DNA of 6,540 bases from Promethearchaeota archaeon (GTDB lineage Archaea > Asgardarchaeota > Lokiarchaeia > Sigynarchaeales > SOKP01): contig WJKD01000230.1 in NCBI GenBank assembly GCA_014729315.1, forward strand, positions 1 through 6,540, written 5' to 3'. The notes under the pieces were generated by a model. It was not told the origin of the DNA, made no database searches, and saw nothing but the letters and a program-made list of their open reading frames with translations. Positions 1 to 6,125 of this stretch are shown piece after piece; the stretch's first letter is position 1, and every line of letters starts with the position of its first letter. Made by a program: the position numbers and the translations under genes.

Positions 1-375
1 ACCCAAAGATTCGTAATCATTATCCTTAATCCATTTATTTAAGCTGTCGTAAGCAGGGACCATTTCTTCATATGGTCCTTTATGTAAGGTTGTGGCATAT
101 TTTCCCGCAGAAATTTTGCTAACTTTAAGTTCATTTTTATCACGTAAGGGTTTTGATGTCGGAAATCCTGCTTCTATATCTAAATCTTTCATATCTATAT
201 TATAATATATGACAAAAGGAGGGCCACTAGGGTACTCTCCCAATTGTTGCATATATAGAAATAGCTTTTCGTAGATCTCTCCAAGAAGGTGGGGCAAATT
301 TTCAACAGAAGTTCTCGTGCGTATTGATAAGGTTAATCTCTCTTGTAAATCTTTTAATACGATTTTGTAATCCAT
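1..375 (-). CDS. GyrI-like / AraC effector-binding domain protein (partial, C-terminus off the left edge)
   Basis: The reading frame is open from an ATG at 375-373 to the window edge, giving 125 residues without a stop. The translation starts MDYKIVLKDLQERLTLSIRT, which matches the first strand of GyrI-like small-molecule-binding domains. It continues with a helix (NLPHLLGEIYEKLF), the segment GPPFVIYYNIDMKDLDIEAG followed by FPTSK, and then GKYATTLHKGPYEEM with a following helix, all in the order usual for the family. The domain begins at the very N-terminus, so no helix-turn-helix region precedes it; this is a stand-alone domain, not an AraC or MerR regulator. Family members bind hydrophobic or cationic ligands, and some stand-alone ones are reported to be hydrolases; the ligand here is unknown. 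A GTG in frame at 384-382 could add three residues (start GTG AAA GAG ATG). About 30 residues are probably missing at the C-terminus. The fold is fairly certain, the function is not. Confidence 0.82.
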   Translation of the reverse strand, partial: MDYKIVLKDLQERLTLSIRTRTSVENLPHLLGEIYEKLFLYMQQLGEYPSGPPFVIYYNIDMKDLDIEAGFPTSKPLRDKNELKVSKISAGKYATTLHKGPYEEMVPAYDSLNKWIKDNDYESLG

Positions 376-583
376 CTCTTTCACTAAATTTTTATCGATA
401 ATCTTCAAATAAATATTGGTTAAGAAATAGAGATTAGTTTAATTTTTTAAGATTAAGAGAGAAACAATTTTTGAGAATTTCATATAAAGATTTAAAAATT
501 TAAGACCTGTCGAAAAAATATTGTATTTAGGAACAACTAAGCTATTAAAACGATATAAAAAAAGATTAAAAAAATTGTAAAGT
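376..583. other. AT-rich intergenic region between two minus-strand genes
   Basis: This 208-base gap lies between the end of the thioesterase gene and the start of the GyrI-like gene, both on the minus strand. It holds the thioesterase terminator tract at its right end and presumably the promoter of the GyrI-like gene at its left end. I see no convincing TATA box, Shine-Dalgarno site, RNA or small gene in it. Confidence 0.5.
552..580 (-). terminator. Oligo-T termination tract after the thioesterase gene
   Basis: Read on the minus strand, two runs of seven T residues separated by a short spacer begin a few bases after the thioesterase stop codon (584-586). No GC-rich hairpin precedes them. 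Archaeal RNA polymerase typically terminates at such T-runs, so this is a plausible terminator separating the thioesterase from the GyrI-like gene. Confidence 0.5.
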
Positions 584-1114
584 TTAAATCGTTCGGCAGT
601 GTTCGGGTCTTTCCATACACGCTTGTGGTTTTTTAGGCGTTTCAGATCTCTTTTTAATCCTTTCCTCTCTTCTTGACGCAGCTTCTTCGAATCGTCTTCT
701 TTCCTCGTCAGTTTCAGGTATGATTTCGGGTACCTCAACTGGTTCATCGTTCTTATCTAAGGCAACATATGTCAAATATGCTGACGCTATATGTGTATGA
801 TTTCCGGTTTCAAGACTCTCAGCTTCAACGCGAACCCCAATTTCCATAGAAGTTTTACCTACATAATTTAGGGAAGCTTTAGCGATAACTAAATTTCCAA
901 TAAACGCTGGTGACAAGAAACTGATGCTGTCAACAGAAGCAGTCACCACATTCCTATGCGTATGTCGCTGGGCAACTATACCCGCAGCATTATCAATTCT
1001 TTTCATAATACTCCCACCGTGAACGTTTCCTGCCGCATTTGCATGTTCTGGAAGCATAATGTCTGCGATTTCTACTTTACTTTCGGATACTTTTTTTGCT
1101 GGTCTATTTGTCAT
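584..1114 (-). CDS. Acyl-CoA thioesterase, hotdog fold (YciA/ACOT-like)
   Basis: This 176-residue protein hydrolyses acyl-CoA thioesters to free acid and CoA, judging by family; chain-length preference cannot be read from sequence. The N-terminal hotdog domain (about residues 10-130) carries the family pattern: N26 and G29 in HANAAGNVHGG, the helix MKRIDNAAGIVAQRH with the conserved Asp D41, then VVTASVDSISFLSPAFIGN and VGKTSMEIGVRVEAE. After the domain comes the charged helix (PETDEERRRFEEAASRREER) usual in ACOT-type enzymes, and a short tail with two Cys (ACMERPEHCRTI). The ATG at 1114-1112 is preferred; a TTG three codons upstream (1123-1121) would give MKIMTNRP. No Shine-Dalgarno site precedes either, but a TATA-like box lies about 60 bases upstream. 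It is divergent from the OsmC gene. The family call is secure; the physiological substrate is unknown. Confidence 0.93.
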   Translation of the reverse strand: MTNRPAKKVSESKVEIADIMLPEHANAAGNVHGGSIMKRIDNAAGIVAQRHTHRNVVTASVDSISFLSPAFIGNLVIAKASLNYVGKTSMEIGVRVEAESLETGNHTHIASAYLTYVALDKNDEPVEVPEIIPETDEERRRFEEAASRREERIKKRSETPKKPQACMERPEHCRTI

Positions 1115-1169
1115 AATTTTCAATTTTACATTTAAGCTAGCACTATACTTGTGAAGTGATAAAAATTTG

Positions 1170-1193
1170 TTTTATAAAATATATATAAAATGT
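1170..1193 (-). promoter_or_regulatory. TATA-like promoter element of the thioesterase gene
   Basis: On the minus strand this stretch reads as an uninterrupted A/T block with the core TTTTATATATATTTTAT, centred about 65 bases before the ATG at 1114. With archaeal spacing of about 25 bases to the start site, the transcript would begin near 1150 and have a leader of roughly 35 bases. The surrounding DNA is itself AT-rich, so the exact box is uncertain. Confidence 0.45.
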
Positions 1194-1353
1194 TTTAAGG
1201 CCAAAATTTAATTAGACCACTTAGAATTTTTTAACGATTTTCAATGGATTAGAACTAGATCTTATTCATTTCAAACGATCGCTCTTATGATTATTTTGAG
1301 AAAAAAATTTTAGTTTTCGTCAATACTCCACAACTTTTTAAAAAAAAAGAAAA

Positions 1354-1445
1354 TTTTTAAGTTATGAATTTTTATCCACAACAATACTGAATAATTATTC
1401 AGTATTTTTAAGGTATGAATTTTTACCCAAACCAATACTGAATAA
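1354..1445 (+). repeat. Two-copy imperfect 41-bp direct repeat upstream of the OsmC gene
   Basis: Copy one is 1354-1394 and copy two is 1405-1445, offset by 51 bases; by direct comparison 37 of 41 bases are identical. Each copy starts with TTTTTAAG, contains TATGAATTTTTA, and ends with CAATACTGAATAA. A further shortened echo (ACTGAATAA) lies at 1448-1456, and CAATACTCCACAAC at 1321-1334 resembles parts of the repeat unit. The arrangement ends 19 bases before the OsmC start codon, so it probably overlaps the promoter and works as repeated binding sites. Confidence 0.8.
1383..1406 (+). promoter_or_regulatory. Perfect 24-bp palindrome, candidate operator for the OsmC gene
   Basis: The left half-site is AATACTGAATAA and the right half is its exact reverse complement TTATTCAGTATT, with no spacer. 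The same half-site recurs at 1434-1445, and a truncated one at 1448-1456. A dyad of this length beside a promoter is typical of a site for a dimeric winged-helix or MarR-type repressor; the regulator is not identifiable here. A hairpin in RNA is possible but would be AT-rich and weak, so a DNA-binding site is favoured. Confidence 0.65.
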
Positions 1446-1474
1446 AAACTGAATAAAAAAATATGTGATGAAAA

Positions 1475-1969
1475 ATGGGATTTATGGAAACCTATAACGC
1501 GATTAAAGAAGATGTGAGCAAGGGCGAGAAGAATTTTAATGTAGCTTGCGAAATGCTTCCTGATGGCATGCAATGCAAAACAACTATGGGAGCTTCTAAC
1601 CACGAATTCTTAATAGACGCTCCAGCAGGTTTAGATGGAACAGACGAAGGTCCTTCTCCATTACTCGCGATCTTATCCGCAATTGGTGCGTGTATCATTG
1701 CAGTCACAAGATTTTGGGCTAGGATAATGGATATCAAGATCGAAGAAATGACTGTTCATTCACGAGGACACATTAATCTTGCCGGAATTTTTGGACTTGA
1801 TGAAAATATGCTTCCAGGATACGACAAACTTGAACCCGTAATTCGAATTAAAGCTGACGCTCCAAAAGAAAAAGTCGAAGAGATGATGGACAAGGTTCTT
1901 TCACATTGTCCAGTAATCACAAATTTCGGCGGAGCTTCACCTATCAAACCAAAAGTTCAAATTAAATAA
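1475..1969 (+). CDS. OsmC/Ohr-family peroxide-reductase-like protein
   Basis: This 164-residue protein belongs to the OsmC family, whose members reduce organic hydroperoxides or peroxide with a pair of cysteines in a dimeric cytoplasmic protein. The two expected cysteines are present: C73 in SAIGACIIAV at the start of the central helix and C145 in LSHCPVITNF near the end. The segment GPSPLLAILSAIGAC is the usual lead into the first Cys, and the amphipathic stretch APKEKVEEMMDKVLSHCPV is the usual lead into the second. The length is slightly above the typical 135-150. An in-frame stop lies just upstream (1469-1471), so the start is the ATG at 1475 or the one at 1484 (METYNAI). No strong Shine-Dalgarno site is seen. 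The gene stands alone: it diverges from the thioesterase gene and is followed by a T-tract. The operator-like repeat upstream suggests control by a repressor, perhaps redox-responsive, which is inference. Some OsmC-like proteins have roles other than peroxide reduction. Confidence 0.93.
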   Translation: MGFMETYNAIKEDVSKGEKNFNVACEMLPDGMQCKTTMGASNHEFLIDAPAGLDGTDEGPSPLLAILSAIGACIIAVTRFWARIMDIKIEEMTVHSRGHINLAGIFGLDENMLPGYDKLEPVIRIKADAPKEKVEEMMDKVLSHCPVITNFGGASPIKPKVQIK

Positions 1970-1987
1970 ATTTACTATTCGTATCCA

Positions 1988-2010
1988 ACTTTTTTACTTT
2001 CTTTTTTTTT
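1988..2010 (+). terminator. Oligo-T termination tract after the OsmC gene
   Basis: About 20 bases after the OsmC stop the plus strand becomes almost pure pyrimidine, with runs of seven and ten T residues. There is no stem-loop. This fits archaeal-style T-run termination and separates OsmC from the DUF2804 gene. Confidence 0.5.
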
Positions 2011-2170
2011 GATTACGCTAATTTCCAACTCAATTTATCGTAAGAATCATTTTCCCGGTCTTATCTTAAAAAAAAAAGAATATACAATGAGATGCGAAAT
2101 TGATTTTGAATTTTAACAAAAATTACCTAATTATTCCATCTCATGACTGATAAAGAGTAAAAATTAAAAT

Positions 2171-2180
2171 TATATATATA
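2171..2180 (+). promoter_or_regulatory. TATA-like box upstream of the DUF2804 gene
   Basis: An alternating TATATATATA block sits about 70 bases before the start codon at 2250. With usual archaeal spacing, transcription would begin near 2205, leaving a leader of about 45 bases that includes the Shine-Dalgarno site. The rest of the 280-base gap (1970-2249) shows only the T-tract and this element. Confidence 0.45.
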
Positions 2181-2230
2181 ATGAGATTTAATAACTATGT
2201 AATGAATATCAGAAAGATATATTCATGAAA

Positions 2231-2238
2231 AAGGAGAT
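2231..2238 (+). promoter_or_regulatory. Ribosome binding site of the DUF2804 gene
   Basis: AAGGAGAT is the strongest Shine-Dalgarno match in the window and lies 11 bases before the ATG at 2250, fixing that start. A six-codon frame (ATG at 2225, stop at 2243) overlaps it and is unlikely to be meaningful. Confidence 0.7.
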
Positions 2239-2249
2239 ATATTAGAAAA

Positions 2250-3269
2250 ATGTCAAAGGAAATAACAGAAGCATCAGATTTGTTTGACGAAAATGGAAAA
2301 CTTATTATTGACGGATGGGCTCGAAAGCCAATTATCAATTATAATCGAGAGAATGTGCCTTGTGGATGGCATCGCCTAAAAGAATGGGATAATTACGTTG
2401 TCGTATGCCCAAATCATGTGTTCAGTGTGACTGTAGCCGACGTTGGATACTTAGGACAGGTTAGCTTTAATTTAATTAACCTAAAAACTTTGGACGAAAC
2501 ATCCGGAGGGAGTATGAAGTTCTTCACTAAGGGACGAATGAATTTACCTACTAGTTCCCAAGAGGGCGATATTGAAATCCACGAAGATGAATTTGATTTA
2601 ACTCTTAAAAAATTAGAGGATCGACGGATTATATCGTTTAAATATCCTACTTTCGGGGAAAAAGGATTAGCAGGAACGATCACTTGTTATCAAGATCCAG
2701 ATAAAGACTCTATCGTTAAAGTTAATCGTTATGAAAAAAAGAAAAAGAAATTTTATTATTCCGATAAAATTATGTGGATGCCCGCTGAGGGCGTATTGAC
2801 TTTTGGAGACGAAACTTACGAGTTTGAGAAGGAGAAGTGCTATTGTCGGCTCGATTGGGGTCGGGGTAATTGGCCTTATAAAATTCACTGGTATTGGGGA
2901 GGGGGTTGTGGAAAAACCGAAGATGGACACGAAATATGGTTCAGTCATGGTCATTCTTACGAAGATCCAACGTTACATGATAAAAATATGGTTGGATACG
3001 ACGGTATTGGTCATAAATTGGGACCCATAAAATTCCATCTGCCGGATAACCTTATGGATGAGTGGAAATTCACAAGCGAGGATGGGAGGTTTGAAATGAC
3101 TTTAAAACCGATATACATTCACGAACCTAACATGAACTTTATCATTTTTTCTTCAAAGGCAATCATAGTTTATGGATATTACAACGGACAAGTGATATTA
3201 GACGATGGTACAAAAGTTAAGGTCAAAAATATTTTAGGACACGCAGAACGAGTATCTTGGAAATGGTGA
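2250..3269 (+). CDS. DUF2804 family protein, function unknown
   Basis: This 339-residue protein matches the DUF2804 family in its blocks and length. It opens with LFDENGKLIIDGWARKP (residues 11-27) and NYNRENV, then LKEWDNYVVV and FSVTVADVGYLG (43-69), a central basic stretch KKKKKFYY, the strong signature DWGRGNWPYKIHWYWGGGCG (202-221), and a C-terminal strand region ending LGHAERVSWKW. Family proteins are predicted to be mostly beta-sheet and resemble lipocalin-like or CrtC/AttH-type barrels, but no reaction has been assigned that I know of. The aromatic and glycine-rich signature could line a hydrophobic pocket, which is inference. There is no signal peptide or membrane segment, so it is likely cytoplasmic. 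The permease gene begins 55 bases downstream with no T-tract between, so the two may share a transcript. Family call fairly firm, role unknown. Confidence 0.85.
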   Translation: MSKEITEASDLFDENGKLIIDGWARKPIINYNRENVPCGWHRLKEWDNYVVVCPNHVFSVTVADVGYLGQVSFNLINLKTLDETSGGSMKFFTKGRMNLPTSSQEGDIEIHEDEFDLTLKKLEDRRIISFKYPTFGEKGLAGTITCYQDPDKDSIVKVNRYEKKKKKFYYSDKIMWMPAEGVLTFGDETYEFEKEKCYCRLDWGRGNWPYKIHWYWGGGCGKTEDGHEIWFSHGHSYEDPTLHDKNMVGYDGIGHKLGPIKFHLPDNLMDEWKFTSEDGRFEMTLKPIYIHEPNMNFIIFSSKAIIVYGYYNGQVILDDGTKVKVKNILGHAERVSWKW

Positions 3270-3313
3270 TTAATTAAAAATTAATATAAAAATTGAAAAT
3301 AGAAATATATAAT

Positions 3314-3317
3314 AGGA
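3314..3317 (+). promoter_or_regulatory. Weak ribosome binding site of the permease gene
   Basis: AGGA lies 7 bases before the ATG at 3325. The gap after the DUF2804 stop otherwise holds only A/T sequence, including a small inverted repeat (TTAATT, three A, AATTAA) at 3270-3284 that could be chance. Confidence 0.4.
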
Positions 3318-3324
3318 ATAAATT

Positions 3325-4782
3325 ATGAGCGAAAAAGCTATAAATACCGAAGAAGTTGGTAAGGAAGTATACGAAAATCCTAAGAAGATAATGGCAAGTT
3401 ATAGCATGAATCAATTTTTCGGTCAATGGATTACAGGTCCCTTTGGAATGTACGTTTTTATTTTTTACGAGGTACAAATCGGATTATTCGTAGGCTTAGT
3501 GGCACTTGCTTTTATTTTATATTCAGTATGGAACGCCTTTAACGATCCTTTAATCGGCTACATCATGTCTCGGCTTCACATGCCCTGGGAAAAAAAGTAT
3601 GGAAAGCGTTTTCCTTGGATAATTATTGGTGCGATACCTTGGCTTTTTACTTACTTACTAGTCTTCATGGTTCCTTTTTCTTGGGATCCTGTGAACGATC
3701 AATGGTTAATTTTCTTGTGGTTATTCGTGAGTATTTGCCTCTATGACACGCTATTCTCTTTATGGGATGTTAACGTGCGAAGTATGTATCCTGACAAATT
3801 TAGAGGTCCAGGCGAGAGAAGAGCTGTTGCCGGGATTGGTACGATCATCGGGATGTCGGGAATAGTCGCTTCATCGGTTGTTCCGCCCTTGTTCATAAGA
3901 TTTGGGGTACCTGAAACCTTCCGGCTTCAAGCGCTAGTTTTAATTTCAGTGGGTATAGTGATCTTCTTTCTTATGATTCCCGGAATACGCGAAAACGATG
4001 TTATAAGAGAACGATATCAACAAAGACTTCAAAAATCTCAAGAAGAGAATCCCGAAGGGTTCTTCGGAGCAGCAAAAGGGGTTGTCACAAATAAAAGATT
4101 TATGCTAAAGATGTTAGTCTATTTTGGATATCAAGCAGGGGTAGCTTTATTGTCGGCATCGGCGTTATATATGGTTATATTTGTATTGGACATGGAAGCT
4201 TGGTTCCTCAGCGTTTTAATGGGTACGATGTTATTAGGGGCTTTTGTTTCCGTGCCTTTGTGGGTTAAATTGTCGCACAAGCTCGATAATAACAAAAGGA
4301 CATGCGTACTAGCGGGATTTGCCATGTTTGTCACATTTCTACCGATATTCTTCGTTAACGGGCTACTTTTTTTTGTAATAGCTTTATTTCTTTTTGGAAT
4401 TGGGCTAGGAGGTCAATGGTTTGCGGATCCGCCTGCCATGGCGGATGTACTCGACGATGTTGCTGCTCGGACAGGAAGTAGAAAAGACGAGATCTATTAT
4501 GGATATCAGACTTTCTTTGTCCGCTTAAGTCTTGTCTTTCAAGCTATTGTATTCGCAGTGATACACACACTTACGGGATTCGTAGAGGGATCAATTAATC
4601 GAGCGGATTTATTTAGTAAAAGTCCGACTCCTGAATTGGCACTAATAGGAATTCGTATGCACGCTGCTCTTATACCAGCGCTTTTGGTACTTATCTGTAC
4701 TCTGATTTTCTGGAAGTATTATGACTTAACTCCCGACAAGGTTGCTGCCAATAAAGTAAAAATCCAGAAACTGAATCTTTAA
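3325..4782 (+). CDS. MFS permease, GPH (glycoside-pentoside-hexuronide:cation symporter) family
   Basis: This 485-residue integral membrane protein has the hydrophobic pattern of a 12-helix MFS carrier and belongs to the GPH (MelB-like, MFS_2) branch, which imports sugars or related compounds with Na+ or H+. Diagnostic blocks are SVWNAFNDPLIGYIMSR followed by YGKRFPWIIIGAIPW (residues 67-106), CLYDTLFSLWDV (138-149), and the late loop AMADVLDDVAARTGSRKDE leading to YYGYQTFFVRLS. Aligned by eye with MelB, the helix II acids D55 and D59 correspond to N70 and D74, helix IV D124 to D141, and helix XI K377 to R400. One cation-site acid is thus replaced, which may change the coupling ion or mechanism. 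The N-terminal 25 residues are polar and cytoplasmic. It follows the DUF2804 gene by 55 bases, and a T-tract follows it. The family is secure, the substrate is unknown; distant relatives such as MFSD2A carry lipids, so a non-sugar substrate is possible. Confidence 0.9.
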   Translation: MSEKAINTEEVGKEVYENPKKIMASYSMNQFFGQWITGPFGMYVFIFYEVQIGLFVGLVALAFILYSVWNAFNDPLIGYIMSRLHMPWEKKYGKRFPWIIIGAIPWLFTYLLVFMVPFSWDPVNDQWLIFLWLFVSICLYDTLFSLWDVNVRSMYPDKFRGPGERRAVAGIGTIIGMSGIVASSVVPPLFIRFGVPETFRLQALVLISVGIVIFFLMIPGIRENDVIRERYQQRLQKSQEENPEGFFGAAKGVVTNKRFMLKMLVYFGYQAGVALLSASALYMVIFVLDMEAWFLSVLMGTMLLGAFVSVPLWVKLSHKLDNNKRTCVLAGFAMFVTFLPIFFVNGLLFFVIALFLFGIGLGGQWFADPPAMADVLDDVAARTGSRKDEIYYGYQTFFVRLSLVFQAIVFAVIHTLTGFVEGSINRADLFSKSPTPELALIGIRMHAALIPALLVLICTLIFWKYYDLTPDKVAANKVKIQKLNL

Positions 4783-4789
4783 AATTTAA

Positions 4790-4807
4790 TTTTTCCTTTT
4801 TTTATTA
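4790..4807 (+). terminator. Oligo-T termination tract after the permease gene
   Basis: Eight bases after the permease stop codon there are runs of five and seven T residues split by CC, then TTATT. The tract suggests that the LarA-like gene is transcribed separately from its own promoter in the remaining short gap. Confidence 0.45.
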
Positions 4808-4864
4808 TTCAACTTGATAACGATAAATTAATCTAATAATTACTCAAGTTTCTAACAAATATTA

Positions 4865-6103
4865 ATGACACAAACATATAGAATTCCTTGGGCTTCATGG
4901 TACGAACCTAAAGAATTTATTTTAGAATTTCCCGATTCTTGGGAAGTTGAGATCATCGAATCTAAACTTCCTCCTGAAATTATTGATGAGCAAAAAATTA
5001 AAGATCGATTAAATTCTCCCATTAACGCAAGACCTCTTTCTGAGCTTGCGCAAGATGCCCAAAACGCAGTAATAGTCGTTGACGACATCTCTCGTCACAC
5101 TAAGGCTGAACTCGTTCTCTCGGTTGTTTTGGAGATATTAAATGATTCAGGTATCACAGACGAGCAAATAACGATTATTTCTGCACTGGGAGGACATCGT
5201 CCAATGACCAGACATGATTTCATCAAAAAGATAGGTTTGTCAATATTAGACCGAGTTAATGTCGAAAACCATCATCCCTTTTTGAATTTAACCTATTCTG
5301 GTGAATCTAAATTAAAAACGCCAATATATCTGAATACGACCTATGCAAACGCCGATCTCAAAATAACAGTGGGCGGAGTGATCCCTCACGGTCTTGCTGG
5401 TTTCGGCGGTGGTGCAAAAATAGTTTTACCGGGCGTTTGTGGTATCAAAACCTTAGAAGCGAATCATAATGCTTCAAATAAGGGTATTGGAATCGGAATC
5501 GGTCATATTACTCAGTTAAGAGAAGATATCGAAGACGTGTGTTCTCGTGTTGGTCTTGATTTTAGCATCAACATTATTCCAGGCATTAACGGCAATCCAA
5601 TTGGAATATTTGCTGGACACTACATAACCGCGCACAGAGCAGCCATTGAACTGTATAAAGAAATATACGAATTCGAATTACCCTCTAAAAAAAAATACGA
5701 CATCGGCTTATTCAACGCTTATCCTGAAGATACCGAATTATCTCAGAGTATTAAAGCCTTAAATGCTTACTTTTTAAAACCAAAGATGATCTCCTATCGA
5801 GGAGGCATCGTTATGCTTTCAGCCTCCACGGAAGGTCGAGGATTTCACTCTTTAAGCGGGCAAACAGGTTCACCTCTCTATCGAGAGGATAGAACGGATG
5901 ATATTGTGTGGAAAATTTTTGGAAAACGGAAAATATTCTTTTATTCGCCCAATGTGACCAAAGCCGATATGAAACACTTTTATCCAGAATTTGTCGAATA
6001 TCACAATTCCTTTCAGAGTCTCATTTCTGAACTTGAATCGAATTTTGGAACGAATTTAAAAGTCTGTATAGTTCCATCAAGTATTCACCTACCGAAAAGA
6101 TAA
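4865..6103 (+). CDS. LarA-like nickel-pincer-nucleotide racemase/epimerase (DUF2088 family)
   Basis: This 412-residue protein is close to the length of lactate racemase LarA (about 424). LarA uses a nickel-pincer nucleotide to racemise 2-hydroxy acids by hydride transfer, and homologues act on other hydroxy acids or sugar acids. Residues known from Lactobacillus LarA have counterparts at matching spacing: R77 in DDISRHTK (LarA R75), H111 in ALGGHRPMT (H108), H175 in VIPHGLAGFGGGAK (H174), K185 ten residues on (K184, which binds the cofactor) and H201 in LEANH (H200, nickel ligand). The C-terminal half (about 280-412) is the second domain with GGIVMLSASTEGRGFH. There is no signal peptide. The start is the ATG at 4865; no Shine-Dalgarno site precedes it. 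Cofactor genes larB, larC and larE are not in the window. It converges on the MBL gene with a 22-base gap. The substrate is unknown; a direct role in lactate is not implied. Confidence 0.92.
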   Translation: MTQTYRIPWASWYEPKEFILEFPDSWEVEIIESKLPPEIIDEQKIKDRLNSPINARPLSELAQDAQNAVIVVDDISRHTKAELVLSVVLEILNDSGITDEQITIISALGGHRPMTRHDFIKKIGLSILDRVNVENHHPFLNLTYSGESKLKTPIYLNTTYANADLKITVGGVIPHGLAGFGGGAKIVLPGVCGIKTLEANHNASNKGIGIGIGHITQLREDIEDVCSRVGLDFSINIIPGINGNPIGIFAGHYITAHRAAIELYKEIYEFELPSKKKYDIGLFNAYPEDTELSQSIKALNAYFLKPKMISYRGGIVMLSASTEGRGFHSLSGQTGSPLYREDRTDDIVWKIFGKRKIFFYSPNVTKADMKHFYPEFVEYHNSFQSLISELESNFGTNLKVCIVPSSIHLPKR

Positions 6104-6125
6104 AGAGTTAAAAATAATAATTGGT

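Larger units (their letters stand above)
1115..1474. other. Divergent intergenic region between thioesterase and OsmC genes
   Basis: This 360-base region must carry promoters for both flanking genes, which point away from each other. The left third has the TATA-like block of the thioesterase. The middle (about 1200-1320) shows no gene, RNA or obvious motif. The right third, next to the OsmC start, contains a tandem repeat with a perfect palindrome, described separately. Reading frames crossing the region have no recognisable protein character. Confidence 0.6.

Noticed and set aside
439..747. Open frame of 102 codons on the minus strand
   Set aside because: It overlaps the thioesterase 3' end in another frame and runs into the AT-rich gap; the product is a Lys/Phe/Leu-rich sequence with no domain character.
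1354..1456. Possible start of a CRISPR array
   Set aside because: There are only two full copies, they are diverged, and the interval between them is 10 bases, far too short for a spacer.
1310..1603. Open frame of 97 codons on the minus strand covering the repeat region
   Set aside because: Its product contains the translated tandem repeat (KIHTLKI and KIHNLKI) and overlaps the OsmC start antisense; it is a by-product of the AT-rich repeat, not a gene.
2204..2224. Inverted repeat GAATATC ... GATATATTC upstream of DUF2804
   Set aside because: The arms are imperfect, short and AT-only apart from the ends, so it is expected by chance in DNA of this composition.
2225..2245. Six-codon leader-like frame before the DUF2804 gene
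   Set aside because: It spans the Shine-Dalgarno site itself and encodes MKKEIY with no attenuator-like structure; chance is the simplest explanation.
2803..3030. Open frame of 75 codons inside the DUF2804 gene
   Set aside because: It lies wholly within the well-supported DUF2804 frame, including its DWGRG signature, and has no ribosome site or family pattern.
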